Shown here piece by piece: positions 1 through 49,985 of a DNA stretch of 64,000 nt (positions are counted from its first letter, which is position 1; each line of letters begins with the position of its first letter). Source of the stretch: Cacajao melanocephalus (taxonomy: Eukaryota; Chordata; Mammalia; Primates; Pitheciidae); the NCBI GenBank assembly GCA_963573385.1, contig CAUYLG010071291.1, positions 146,067 through 210,066 of the forward strand, in the 5' to 3' direction. The notes under the pieces were generated by a model, which saw nothing but the letters and a program-made list of their open reading frames with translations, had not been told where the DNA came from and made no database searches. The position numbers and the translations under genes were made by a program.

Positions 1-28
1 GACTTAGTTTTTAAAAATAAAAAATTAT

Positions 29-1872
<1,844 letters not shown>

Positions 1873-2680
1873 AATTCTGTAATTCTAAACTGGTCAGAGT
1901 AGTGCCAGACCAAGAATACTATCAAGTGAAATTTCAGACTTTCCTGAGACACCAGAAAATTCATGACTTTTGTGACTTAAATTTGAAAGACTGCCACATT
2001 GTCTCCATCATAGAGGATGTTGTATACTTGGCCGTGAAAAATGTTTGAGTAGGATTCCTTAATGGTCATTTATTAGGTAAGACAATAATTTGGCCTCATA
2101 ACTCCCTAGAAGAGAAGGGTAAGGGTCCCGAGAAGATAATGGCGTAGAGAACACAGGAACGCATAGGACATGAGCTTCCTTAATATAGAGCAAAAGGTTT
2201 TTCTTAACTTTATCATATGTTTCATTCCATCTTCCCATTAGAGAAAAAAACTTAATCTTATTTTGCATTAAAAAAAATTCTTCCAACAATGTATTTCTGT
2301 ACATGACTCTCATTTTATTGTTTCTTAGACATTTAGAAACCTGGGAGTTTATTTTTTAACATGTGAAGTACAGTTCTCATAAGAGCCCACTCTTTCAAGT
2401 TTCAGGATTTGTTGGAAGACGGAATAGAGGGTGGCTGTTGCCAGACCTATAACTTGCAGAGTTGTGAGCCCAGCCATCTCCTGGGCACTTTCTCAGGTTC
2501 TCGCAGAGTTTCCGGGAGAAGGAACTGCCAGCTTCACTTAGACAGTTAGAAACCTGGAGAGCAAAAACTCACAGCCTAATTATGTTTACAGTGATAGTTT
2601 AAAGCAACTTTAATACTAACCAGCATCAATTCCTAATATTCATTCAAAATGTTAGCACCTGTGTAAAGAAGGGAACAGGA
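1873..2680. other. Gene-downstream DNA, mostly unique
   Basis: No gene seen. Contains duplication copy 1 (2351-2539) with its flanking short repeats; the rest resembles no repeat I recognise. Confidence 0.5.
2351..2539. repeat. Copy 1 of a 189-bp direct duplication
   Basis: Matches 3582-3770 with six mismatches and no gaps (about 97 percent). Flanked by a 21-bp direct repeat (2324-2344 and 2537-2557, one mismatch), so this copy looks like the inserted one. Confidence 0.93.
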
Positions 2681-4150
<1,470 letters not shown>

Positions 4151-4167
4151 TAGTCTTGTCGAGGCTC

Positions 4168-4634
4168 TTTTACAGGTTGAATTGTGTCCTCCCAAAAAGG
4201 TATGTTGAGATCCTAACCTCCAATATCTCATAATGTCACTTTATTTGGAAATACGGTTTTTATAGAGGTAATCAAGTTAAAATGAGGCCATTCAGGTGGG
4301 CCTATTATGACTGATTTCCTAGTAAAGGAGAGATTTGGACACAGAGATAGATATGCACAGAGGGAAGACACTGTGGAGAAAGACAGAGGGAATGCCATGT
4401 GAAGACAGAGGACTGGAATGATGCACATAGAAGCCAAGGAACGCCTGAGGCTCCCAGAAGCCAGGAGGGAAGCACCGACAGCTCCTTCCCTAGCACCTTC
4501 AGAAGGAGAATGGCCTTAGTCGACACATTGATTTTGAACTTCTTGCCTCCAGAACTGAGAGACAATGAGTTTTTGTTGGTTTAAACCACCCAGTTTGTAC
4601 TACTTTGTTATAGCAGCCCCAGGAAATGAACACA
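4168..4634 (+). repeat. MLT1-type MaLR LTR
   Basis: Begins with the MaLR-like GTTGAATTGTGTCCTCCCAAAA and ends with CCTCCAGAACTGAGAGACAA and ACCACCCAGT, the usual MLT1 3' end. Confidence 0.85.
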
Positions 4635-4878
4635 GGCTCCTTCCAGTGATGAAAACCTATGCTGCTGGTAAGACACAACAGCACAGCCTGTGCTAAAAAT
4701 GGCAGTGGTTTAATCTCTAGAATCCCAGACAACAGATTTGAGGTATCAATTCCTATGGGATCTAGTTGTGCTTCCTACTCTGACAAAAAGATTCATGTGT
4801 TCAGATACAACAAAGCCAGCTTTCTAACTTACAATGTATATGCATATGCACATGCCTGTGTGTACCCCCCACCATGTA

Positions 4879-4945
4879 TTTATTCTTCATGCTTGGTTTT
4901 CTAGCATTTTCAAGTTTGCAGTAAAAGTTTCAATACACATTTATT
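4879..4945 (-). terminator. Two candidate poly(A) signals for THEM4
   Basis: TTTATT on the plus strand at 4940-4945 and 4879-4884 reads AATAAA on the gene strand, 615-680 bases after the stop codon. These are the first AATAAA motifs outside an Alu after the stop, but single hexamers are weak evidence. Confidence 0.4.
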
Positions 4946-5028
4946 TCTCCAGTCCGCAGTGGAGCAGATGTTATACAGGTACAACAAGAGCCCATTGAAA
5001 TCTCAGGAGAAGCAGACGCATATCCTAA

Positions 5029-5348
<320 letters not shown>

Positions 5349-5559
5349 CTAAGAGTTGCTGAAATGCTCGCAGGAAGTATTTCTGTGTGAAAATGTTCAG
5401 AAGGTGGAAACTGAATCTCCTTCTATTTGGAATGCTGTTTCAGAAGGTCATTGTTGGCAGGCTTCTCCCTACAGGGATTCGGCAGTGAGGAAGCAGAGTA
5501 TTAGGGGGACAACTGCGTCTTCTGGCGGGGGGAGAGCCTTATGCAGAATAGGATGGAGT

Positions 5560-35355
<29,796 letters not shown>

Positions 35356-35860
35356 GGCTCCGAGCAGCGCGGGAGACTAGGCCACCTTTGCCCTAGCCAC
35401 GGACGGCGCACGGTCCCTCCACCACAAGACCGCTCGTCCGAGTTAACCCTTGGGTTGGGAGCAGCGCCGAGCTTGGCAAGGAGGAGGTGCGCACCGCAGG
35501 GGGCGGGCTGGCTAGGGTGTGAGGCTGGCGGGGCCCCGGGCAGCGCACGACTGTGAGCCAATCTTCTGGTTCCGGCCTTTTCCTTCCGGAAGACTTCCCG
35601 GCGCTGCCAAGGGCCGGGCCACTTCCGGGGCCTCTCAAAGGCAAGGGGAGCGCGGCTTGAGCGGATGCTGGGTACCGTCTTCCGCCCCTCCGCCCCTCCG
35701 CCCCTCCTCAGCCCGCGCGCCGACTGGAGGCTTCGCGGTCATCCTTCCCGTGTGGCCCAGGCGAACACAGTGCTCCGTGTCCCCAAGTAGTTATCCCTTC
35801 CGCGGAAGACAAGTCCCTCGGGCGGGTAGGAGCGCACGCTAGGAGTGGTATGAATAAAGT

Positions 35861-36320
35861 GTTTTCTAGAAGGGCGTGGACAAGTCTCTGGGACAGGGTT
35901 GATAGTGCTGATTTATAGAGGGCCGTCTGGACACAAAAGGCATTTATACGATTGAAAAGCTGCTTTCCTTGCCAACAGCCCCATACCCTCCCCAGGAGCG
36001 CACTTGCGCTTTGGAACACTTGACAGTTAAATTATATTACAAACGAAGGTAATGGATACTAAAAGGGTAATGGGTACTGTAATTATTTTACTGTTATCAA
36101 TGTTGTTGAGGTTATTTACTTCTCGTATTTGTATTGTGGAATACTAGGCGCATACCTTCTGAACTTCGAATTCAGTAATCTCACAGGGTCCTTGAAATCA
36201 GACTGGTTGGGAGTATTGCCATTACTCAGATACTGCAAATCCGGGCCATCCTCCCCCTTTATTTTTAAATGCTTGGCAGTATGCCACAGCCTTAGTCCAT
36301 CCTGAGGTGAAGACTCTCAT
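35861..36320. other. Upstream flank of the THEM4 promoter
   Basis: Unique DNA leaving the CpG island; no element recognised. Confidence 0.45.
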
Positions 36321-36415
36321 GAATTTTTTTTTTCTTTTTTTTTTTTTTGAGACAGACTCGCAAAGATATCACTTTGCACGGCAGCCTGGGCAACATACTG
36401 ATACTCCATTTCAAA
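36321..36415. repeat. Head-and-tail Alu chimera (inverted ends)
   Basis: Reversed Alu start (T tract, GAGACAGACTCG) fused to a forward Alu end (GCAGCCTGGGCAACATACTG, CATTTCAAAAAAGG) through about 25 bases of other sequence. Confidence 0.75.
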
Positions 36416-37140
36416 AAAGGAATAAATTAAAAAGGAAACTCCAAGGATCTGAATGCGTTAAATCTTTTGCCTTGACTCCTTTCCCATGAACACATGGGAA
36501 GAGTAAGTAAGTAAGTAAGTAAGTAAGAGCTTGTCAGTAAGAGCACATAGATATATTTTAAGCCTACACTGTTAAATGGGGGAAGGTATAACATTCTGAG
36601 ACAAAGGGAGCTGTAGAGAGAAGGCAATGTAGTTAGGAGGTTCCTTGGAATCCTAGAGCCACTGAACTGAATATCAAGCATAAAGGATGGCTGTTGAGAT
36701 TCTGTAATTCTAAGAGATTGTTTTCTGATATCTCCTAACCCCACCCTCCCCCCCCACATTCTCTTTATCTCAGTTGTCTTCCTTTTTAAATATATTAATA
36801 GTACTGCAGTTTCCTGGCAGCAGGGATGGGGTCAGATTGCCTTATTAATTGTAACAACGTGCACGTAGTGCTTAAATACTTGTTTAGTAGCAAGGACCCA
36901 GAGTATCTTTGGTGTCTACTTAGTCTTACCATGTTGTGTATGCAGATGGAGGCACACAGGTATTACAGAAACCTCTAAAATTGAGATGACTACTGTTAAT
37001 GAATAGAAAAGTTTATTCAGGTAACTTAAAATTGCATGTATTTACAATTTACAATGTAGTCAGTCAATCAAAACCCATTGACTTCAACCTGCTAAGATTG
37101 TCTGTGAGATTAATGTACTGGTAGCTCACCTATCAGCTTC
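36416..37140. other. Intergenic unique DNA
   Basis: Contains the (GTAA)n tract at 36503-36527; otherwise nothing recognised. Confidence 0.4.
36503..36527. repeat. (GTAA)n microsatellite
   Basis: Six uninterrupted tetranucleotide units. Confidence 0.95.
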
Positions 37141-37434
37141 TTTTTTTTTTTTTTTTGAGATGGAGTCTTGTCTGTTGCCCAGGCTGGAAGTGCAGTGGCA
37201 AGATCTCGGCTCACTGCAACCACCATCTCTAGGGTTCAAGTGATTCTCCCTGCCTCAGCTTCCCGAGTAGGTGGGATTACAGGTGTGTGCCACCACACCA
37301 GGCTAATTTTTTATATTTTTGGTAGAGACGGGGTTTCACCATGTTGGCCAGGCTGGTCTCGAACTCCTGACCTCAGGTGATCTGCCCGCCTCCCAAAGTG
37401 CTGGGACAGGCATGAGCCACCACACTTAGCACCT
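37141..37434 (-). repeat. Alu, full length
   Basis: CACCTATCAGCTTCTT on both sides, an intact 16-bp target duplication, so a fairly young insertion. Confidence 0.96.
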
Positions 37435-37817
37435 ATCAGCTTCTTAAAATACTTTAGACTTAGGGCAATTATAGGTCAGTTACACTCAGTTTAACCTTCA
37501 TAAAACTTTAAATTTTTCAGGTAGCAGCAGTGCATTTAGCTAAGTCATCCATACTCTTGCATGGCTTACTCTGGGGTATTTGTGTTGACAGCATATATAA
37601 AATTTGTCTGGCCAGATTTGGAAGAGGAAGGGCAGGTTACAGTTTAGAAATAGGATTGATAGGCTATGGAAGTGGAAGAGTTTGAAGCTTCTATGGTTTA
37701 GGCAAGGAACAAATGTTCAATCTTAATAGAACTATGCTTCGAATAAGCCAATGATATGAAACCTAAAAGTCTTCTCACCATTCTTTAATTTTGTAGACAG
37801 CTATATAGTTGACATAG
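37435..37817. other. Intergenic unique DNA
   Basis: Nothing recognised. Confidence 0.4.
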
Positions 37818-38112
37818 GCTGGACACAGTGGCTCACGCCTGTATCCCAGCACTTTGGGAGGCCGAGGCAGGTGGATCACATGAGGTCAGGAGTTCGAGAC
37901 CAGCCTGGCCAATATGGTGAAACCCCATCTCTACTAAAAATACAAAAATTAGCTGGGCATGGTGGTGCATGCCTGTAATCCCAGCTACTTGAGAGGCTGA
38001 GGCAGGAGGATCGCTAGAACCCTCCTAGGAGGCGGAGGTTGCACTGAGCTAAGATTGTGCCATTGTGTTCCAGCCTGGGCAACAAGAGCAAAACTCTGTC
38101 TAAAAAAAAAAA
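37818..38112 (+). repeat. Alu, first of a tandem pair
   Basis: Dimer; ATATAGTTGACATA precedes it and ATACAGTTGATATA follows the second Alu, so the pair shares one outer target duplication. Confidence 0.93.
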
Positions 38113-40141
<2,029 letters not shown>

Positions 40142-41240
40142 CCCCTCCTCTTTACATAAGTAACTCCTAAGTTTTTGGTGCCAGCATAATTGCCACTTTC
40201 TTAGAGATGCCTTCTCTGAACAAAGTGCTTTCTAAATTTCAGATACTATGCTAAGTGCTTTATATACGTGATTTTATTTAATCTGAATAAGGTCTTCATT
40301 AAATTCTCTCAGAGTGCTGAAACTTTTCCTTTAGAGCAATTTTTATGGTTTGTAGTTAAATATTGTGTGCTACCTGTCTCTCTGAGGAAACTATAAGCTT
40401 TTTCCATGTCTCTTTTGTATACCCATGCATCCTCATTGATGGGCAGATCTTAGACACTCAAAAATAATTGTTGAATGAACTAATGAGTGGGGAACATTTG
40501 GAAGGAGGGCTGGGATCTTTACTCTTTCAACTTTTTCTCTCTAGTTATCTCGTCAGTTCCCATGGTTTAAATACCTTTTATATGCTGATGAATCCTAACT
40601 TTTTATCTCTCGTTCAAAGTTCTCTTCATTTAATCATCAGGATAATCATGTGAGATTACCATTATTATCCATTTACAGCTGAAACACATGGAGAAAATTA
40701 TATATTCCCATGCCATCATCAAATGTAGGGTTTCATGGATGTTATGATGCATTCCTAAGAAAGTTCTTCTATATCATTCTCATTACAGAGTGCTGCAGCA
40801 CCGTAAGACAGGGTGAAAAAAAAGATTAAAAAAATACAGAGCGCTAGGTTGGTTTTTTTCAACATTGCCTTGTTGAATTCAGAGTTAAGAGCATCCGTAG
40901 GATTTGTTACGTAAAGACACCTGGATTGACAGGCCAACCAAGCTGTTACATGAAGATTCTGGTAATGAGTGAGATGGGATGAGCTGAATAAGCAGAAATC
41001 TTTACAGAATTCTAACTTAAGAAAGCTTATTTTTGCCTTGGTATACTGCGAATAATAAAAAAGCACCATTTATAAATACTTACAAATGCTTAATACAGAT
41101 CTTGAGTCACCAACATGTGACTAAAAGAACAAATCCACTTCTGCAGTGTGGGGTCACTGTAGGCCATACTTCTTTAGTGTTGTATGAAACCGTTTAGAGT
41201 TTACACCCATCCAAATATCTTAAGAGTCTCAAAAAGAAAG
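40142..41240. other. Intergenic DNA with MIR traces
   Basis: MIR-like patches near 40240-40300 and 40650-40700. The part 41080-41250 resembles 31900-32045 (CACCAACATGTGACTAAA; AAAGAAAGCCTACAGTAG). Confidence 0.4.
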
Positions 41241-41299
41241 CCTACAGTAGATGAATGATGAAACGGTCCCTATGCAAGTTATTGAATCCCTGAGCAGGT

Positions 41300-41680
41300 A
41301 CAAGCTACGTCTTGAAGGACAAATTGGAGTTGGCCCAGCAAATGGGGCCAGAAAGGGCATTGCAGGTTCCATGTCAAAGTACAGCATGGAATCACCTGGC
41401 AAGTTCAGGAAGCTACTGAGAGTTTCTGTGGAGTTTGGGCATCCAGTAAGAGGAGGATGTGGTGAAAGACGAGGCTGGAAAGGCTAGGTCTTCAAGATCC
41501 CAAAGGACTCTGTTCTCCTATATGTGCTTAGAGATTACTCTGGAGGCAATGAAGAGCTACTGGAAGACTGTTAGTAGAGGACTGGCATTATCTGACTTAC
41601 ATTTTAGAATGATCATGATAGAGGTTATGGGGAAATTGCACTGGAATCAAGGATACACTTGAGTGCTTTGTGGGGGTTGA
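41300..41680 (+). repeat. Ancient interspersed repeat, same type as 21490-23360
   Basis: GCTGGAAAGGCTAGGTC, GGCAATGAAGAGCTACTGGA and AGAATGATCATGATAGAGG fit the family seen in intron 2. Name uncertain. Confidence 0.4.
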
Positions 41681-42151
41681 TAGAGTGAGGGGATTTGGTA
41701 ATGGATGAGGCCGAGGGCATGGGAGAAAAGGAGGACTAGGTTGTCATCCAGGTTTCTTGGCTGAGGGGCTTATTTTTCCAAATAAACAGTTCTTCAGTTC
41801 TCTGACACCAACTAGGTGTTCTACAATTGAATTAAAATCTGACACTAACTACACTGGGTTAGCACAGACCTCATGCTAACCTGCCACTGAATCCCTCAAG
41901 ACTGCCCTCACTTCAGACACCACAAATGGGATTCCCATACTACCTGCACTTCTGCCTGGCCAACTACAAATTCTGGGGTTCCCATGACCTCTTCCCTCTT
42001 TAGTAATTCCATATGTGACCTGAAAGAATAAAATAGATGCCCTTTTATCAATTAAGATGGACCCAAAGTTTAAGGAAACAAAGTTACCTATGGGTCAGGG
42101 TTCAGGGCCTGGCTGGCATGGCACATTTTGAAATTCCTGAGTAAACTCCCA
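41681..42151. other. Intergenic, unclassified
   Basis: Nothing recognised with confidence. Confidence 0.35.
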
Positions 42152-42461
<310 letters not shown>

Positions 42462-42689
42462 TCAGCTTTGGTTTACACTGCAACTCTGATTGGACACAGG
42501 ACCAGTCTTACAAACAGTTCCTAGTAAGCAACTACAGAATTCAAGCCAGTTTTAGCCAGCTTATAGAGGGATGCTGCACACAAACCATATTTGTGTCCTA
42601 CAGTTTACCTTTTGACATAAAGGCCAACTTTTACCACATTTTTATTCTAAAACTCTGTACCAAAGTGAACATAGGATTTATGTAGCTGT

Positions 42690-43086
42690 GCTTACCCATT
42701 AAACATATGTGGGGCTCCCCTCATAAATATGTGTAGCCTTTCCCTCAAACTTGATGTTATCCTGAGGAGCAGTTTGGGGATGTTTGGAATCTTGCGCCCC
42801 CTAGCTGCATGACTCCAAAACCATAATTTCTAATCTTGCGGCTAATTTGTTAGTCCTACAAAGGCAGTCTAGTCTCCAGGCAGGAAGGGGGTTTGTTTTG
42901 GGAAAGGGCTATTATAATCTTTGTTTCAAAGTTAAACTATAATAAGTTCCTCCCAAAGTTAGTTCGGCCTGTGCCCAGGAATGAACAAGGACAGCTTGGA
43001 GGTTAGACGCAAGATGGAGTTGGTTAGGTCAGATCTCTTTCACCATCATAATATTCTGAGTTATAATTTTTGCAAAGGCAGTTTCA
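42690..43086 (-). repeat. Class I ERV LTR (part)
   Basis: On the minus strand the LTR starts TGAAACTGCCTTTGC at 43086 immediately after a polypurine tract (CAAAGGGAGGGAC), then GATCTGACCTAACCAACTCC. Lower boundary unclear. Confidence 0.6.
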
Positions 43087-43600
43087 GTCCCTCCCTTTGG
43101 GTTTCTAAAGGCAGGAGTAAATTTCAGGAGTAAATAAGGTTATGAAACACCTTCTTCTTAAGATGTGGGCTATGAAGATGGGAAAGGTCGATCAATGACC
43201 ACTTGAGCTTTTTCCTGCCAACGTGAGGCATAATGGGAGTAGGTGTTGACCCTGAGGTAAGAGGAGTGGAACTGCTTTGCAGCTCTTTGCCATACTCGGA
43301 AGTGCCTGGATAGGGTTTCAAGGCTTGCATGATAAAGCATTAGTATTCTCATTTTAGCACAGCATTTAAGTGAACAGTGAATTATAAGGTAAATAATGAG
43401 TCCTAGGATAAAGAGTGAAACTCCTGGCTTCAGAAGCCTTTGTATAATTGATCTTAATCTCTGAGGGATCCAGGTGAATAGCTCTAAACCAATCAGGCAT
43501 GGAGTCACTAGCAGAGAGAGATTTAGGCCAGAGGTTGTTAAACTGATTGGGATAGATGGGAAAGAGCATATTTAAATATACCATTCCATATATTTTTAGT
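43087..43600 (-). pseudogene. ERV env 3' end remnant
   Basis: Minus-strand frames hold a hydrophobic segment followed by a basic, Cys-containing tail, located just upstream of a polypurine tract and LTR, the expected place of the Env transmembrane tail. Only short overlapping frames remain (43170-43508), so it is not functional. The ERV family is not identified. Confidence 0.5.
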
Positions 43601-43727
43601 CAGTTTTCTAGTCCTGAGACTAGATCAGTTCAGTTAAATGGCTATTTCCCATATCAGGAGAGTGGCATTGCAGATGGGCTAGGCCTCTATATGTGATGAG
43701 GCAAACAGATTTTTAATAAGAGGCATT

Positions 43728-44013
43728 TTTTTTTTTGAGATGGAGTCTCGCTCTGTCACCAGATTGGAGTGCAGTGGCACGATCTCAGCTCACTGCCACC
43801 TCTGCCTGCCGGTTCAAGAGAGTCTCATGACTCAGCCTCTCAAGTAGCTGGGACTACAGGCTGTGCCACCATGTCCAGCTAATTTTTCTGTCTTTAGTAG
43901 AAACAGGGTTTCACCATGTTGGCCAGGATGGTCTCAATCTCTTGACCTTGTGATCCACCTGCCTCAGCCTCCCAGAGTGCTGAGATTACAGTTGTGAGTC
44001 ACCGCGCCAGGCT
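43728..44013 (-). repeat. Alu, full length
   Basis: AATAAGAGGCATTT before and AATAACAGGCATTT after. Confidence 0.95.
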
Positions 44014-44744
<731 letters not shown>

Positions 44745-45900
44745 AGTCTTAGTTTTAAGACTTACTGTGCTTGGCCCAATTATTTGTATAAAGTAGAGCA
44801 AGAACAACTTTTTTGCATTTTGGAAATATTTATTCAGAATAGTGGCACGAACTGCTTTTAACAATTTAGAAAAGACTCATCCCCCACAGATTCAGGGCAG
44901 CTCCTCTAAATAAACACAATATGCTGTAGTAAACTATATGCACATTTCTGCTGAGTAAAGATTATAAGAAGGCTCAGGTCAGGTTTTACCGCCAAATTCC
45001 AAAACACTTGGAATGCAGGTAGGCTGAGACGTTGGCAGGTTTTGTCTTGATAAGCAGATAAGAATAGTAGGAATGCTGGCTGATTATCACCCAATCTGCT
45101 TTTTTAATGCCTGAAGTATTCACAGCAGCTTATATTAAAAAACTTTAAAAAGTTCTGCACCTCCATCCCCTACAACCCGTATCCAGAATGTGGGACATTG
45201 AGGAGTATGATGGGCTTGGTCTATTCTTAACATTTTACATTTGATACTACTAACCCTGTGTGAGATGGGTACTGTTATTTCCATTTTACAGATACTGAAA
45301 CTGAGGCAGAGAAGAAATCAAGCTAGGAAGCAAGGATCTGAAAACAATGTTAGGGTAGGAGGGGTGGCGCTTAGGATTTGAAAACTGAAAGCTGATCTCT
45401 TAATTTATTCTGAACCTTGAAAAGAGACTTGGCAGGGAGTGGTTTAAAAAGATGCATCAAGATTTTGTAACAGGCAAGATCCAGGGCTTGAAAGTAAAAG
45501 TACTTGTGGGCCATGTGTTTGGTCTTTGCAGGTCTTGGGATATACATTCTTAAGTTACCTTCCAGTGTTTGGGGGGTTTCTAGTCTCAGTGGATTCTTGA
45601 GAAATGTGCACTAGTTGGGTGCTGAAGACAAACCAAAGTAGGAGACTAATAAGCACTTAAGGGGGTTTTTGACCTCAAATATGGAATTTTATTGATCAGG
45701 CACTATGACACTGTAGAAAACTGTGGGCCCTCTTTCTTAGAGGAAATAGACAGCAAGAGACAGGAACTCCCTGGACTGCTAGATCACAAAGCACCTTGTA
45801 AAATCAGCAAAGCAGAACAGACTGGCAGTTACTATACAACAGGTCTATAAGACCATTTATAGTCTTTATTGATTCCAGTTAGGGAGTCACTTTTTTGCAA
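44745..45900. other. Intergenic DNA
   Basis: Contains a MIR core near 45235-45345; remainder unclassified. Confidence 0.4.
45235..45345 (+). repeat. MIR fragment
   Basis: GAGATGGGTACTGTTATTTC and CATTTTACAGATACTGAAAC. Confidence 0.75.
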
Positions 45901-47404
<1,504 letters not shown>

Positions 47405-48932
47405 GGTGTCTGTTTTAATTTCCCTCTAGCACAACAGATTTTTTCGCTCAGTACTCTAAGATGTAATTTTTGCTATCTGATTTTTTCACCTAAGAATTGT
47501 TTCCTTTAATATGAAAATTTAAGGTTATCTAGCTGACAACTGCCTATGGTAATGAAACAGGTTATTAAGATGTTAGAAGTCTAAAATAAGAGGAAAAGAA
47601 GAGGTCTTATGAATCTATAACCTTTACTTCTATCTGTGTGCCTAATACATCTATGTATTCATGTCTTATGTATATAATGTTTCACTACTACAAATATGTA
47701 AATGAGCTTTAATTAATTGGCTTAAGAAAAAAGTGCTCAAGTCAAATATTTTATTAAAAGACAGAGACATTAAGTCAATAGAGATATTAAGTCTTTCAAG
47801 TTCACATGATGTAAGTAAAGTCTTAAGCTGGCTTTAAAATTATTGGTGAAATAATTATTAGAAATATCTTAAGAATTGTTAGTATTTTTGTTTGCATTTA
47901 TTGATCAAGAGGTTTATATTTATCTCTGCAGAATACTATAAGGTGTCAAAATTTGCCATAAGGATTATAAAACTATAAAGCTAGCCCAAAAAAGATTGAT
48001 CTTTGCTTGTGTAATTTTTGATAAATAAGACATTTAATGTTAGTTTAATGAAAACAGCTAAATCCTGAGTTATTGGTTAAATACTCATATTTTAACCTTA
48101 AGTTTCTTAGTTAGGTAAATCCCTGAAATTAATAGGTCATAAAAATAATTAACAGGGAAATAACTTTGAATAATGACTGTCACAGTTTTTATATATAATA
48201 TAGGTAAACTATTAAATAATTTAATCAGATAAATGCAATAAATAGTTGTAAACAAATTTGTCATAATTTAGAATCTAAGATTATATTAAATAAATATTAA
48301 TTAAATGTCTGTATAATTTCCAATTTAAACATTATAGGAAAACATTTAAAAAAGTGTTCTTATTAAAGGTAAATATTTTTTGTCTAATTCAAAGGTTATT
48401 TAGAGGTTATATGGAAAACAAAGTAAAAGGAATCAGGAAGTAAGAGAAATGTAAAGAAAGTTATAGATGTAAGGAGGCATTTTGGGTAAGAAAGATTAAA
48501 AGAAAAAATTTTATATGAGAAAGTATCTTGTATGGTGAATCTTTTTGTCCTAAAATAAGATGACTGGTTGCTCAAGAGAGAGAGATCTTTAGGATAAACC
48601 ATAAAGTTCAAGCACATCATGAATGGCCTATGTAAGTTGTAAATAAGGATAGTAAAAAAATGAATTTATTTTTAAAAAATGTTATATAATTCAGTTGGCG
48701 ATAATTAAATATAATAGACTTTCTAGAGCTGGGACTTTGATATTAAAAATACATGAATACAAAACAAGAATTATAACAAGATTTTATTAAAAATACTTAT
48801 TTTTAATGTAAAGTTTTTAATTTTTAAATTATATAATCTATCTCTTTGAAATTCTTCAGATTACTATATCAGAAGTTTAGCTCTTTCTCCCTTTTGAAAA
48901 GGCCTAGGATGGTAACTGTCTTCTTCACCTTG
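47405..48932. repeat. AT-rich ERV-like internal stretch
   Basis: Very AT-rich, no open frames. The part 47630-47830 is related to 49605-49790 (TTTCACTACTA, TAATTAATTG) and to 29546-29590, pointing to a shared dispersed element. Confidence 0.4.
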
Positions 48933-49495
<563 letters not shown>

Positions 49496-49604
49496 TCTCT
49501 TCTTTGCCTTTTGTTGGCTCCTGTAATTTTTTTTTAGTTGAAAATTTAAAGTAAGGGATATAATTTTTTTTTTTTAAACAGGCAAATTTTGAATCTGCCT
49601 TTTT

Positions 49605-49985
49605 TGTTCTGTATGCCTGTTTTATCAGTATGTTATATGGGTCATGGATGTGCAAGTGATATTTCACTACTAGACTATGTGAAAGAGTTCTAATTAATTG
49701 ACTTTTAAAAAGTAAGTGCTTATCAGACTGCTACACACTAGTTCAGATGCCTTTTAATTCACACGACCTTGAGAATCTTTGGTAAGATTAATTTGGTAAT
49801 TAATCTGAAAATCCTCTCCAGTAGTTTAAAATCTCCTTAAAATGTATAAAATTAAGCTGCACCCTGACCGCCTGGGGCACATGTTCTCAGTGTCTCCTAA
49901 GGGTTGTGTCACAGGCCATGGTCACTCATATTTTGCTCCAAATAAAACTCTTCAAATGTTTTACAGAGTTTGAGTTTTCCTTGAC
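49605..49985 (+). repeat. ERVL/MER21-like LTR 3' part
   Basis: GGCACATGTTCTCAGTGTCTC, AAATAAAACTCTTCAAATG and TTTTACAGAGTTTGAG resemble the end of a MER21-type LTR. Confidence 0.5.

Noticed and set aside
40755..41069. 104-codon minus-strand frame with a hydrophobic stretch
   Set aside because: No recognisable homology and no transcript context; composition is that of chance AT-rich frames.
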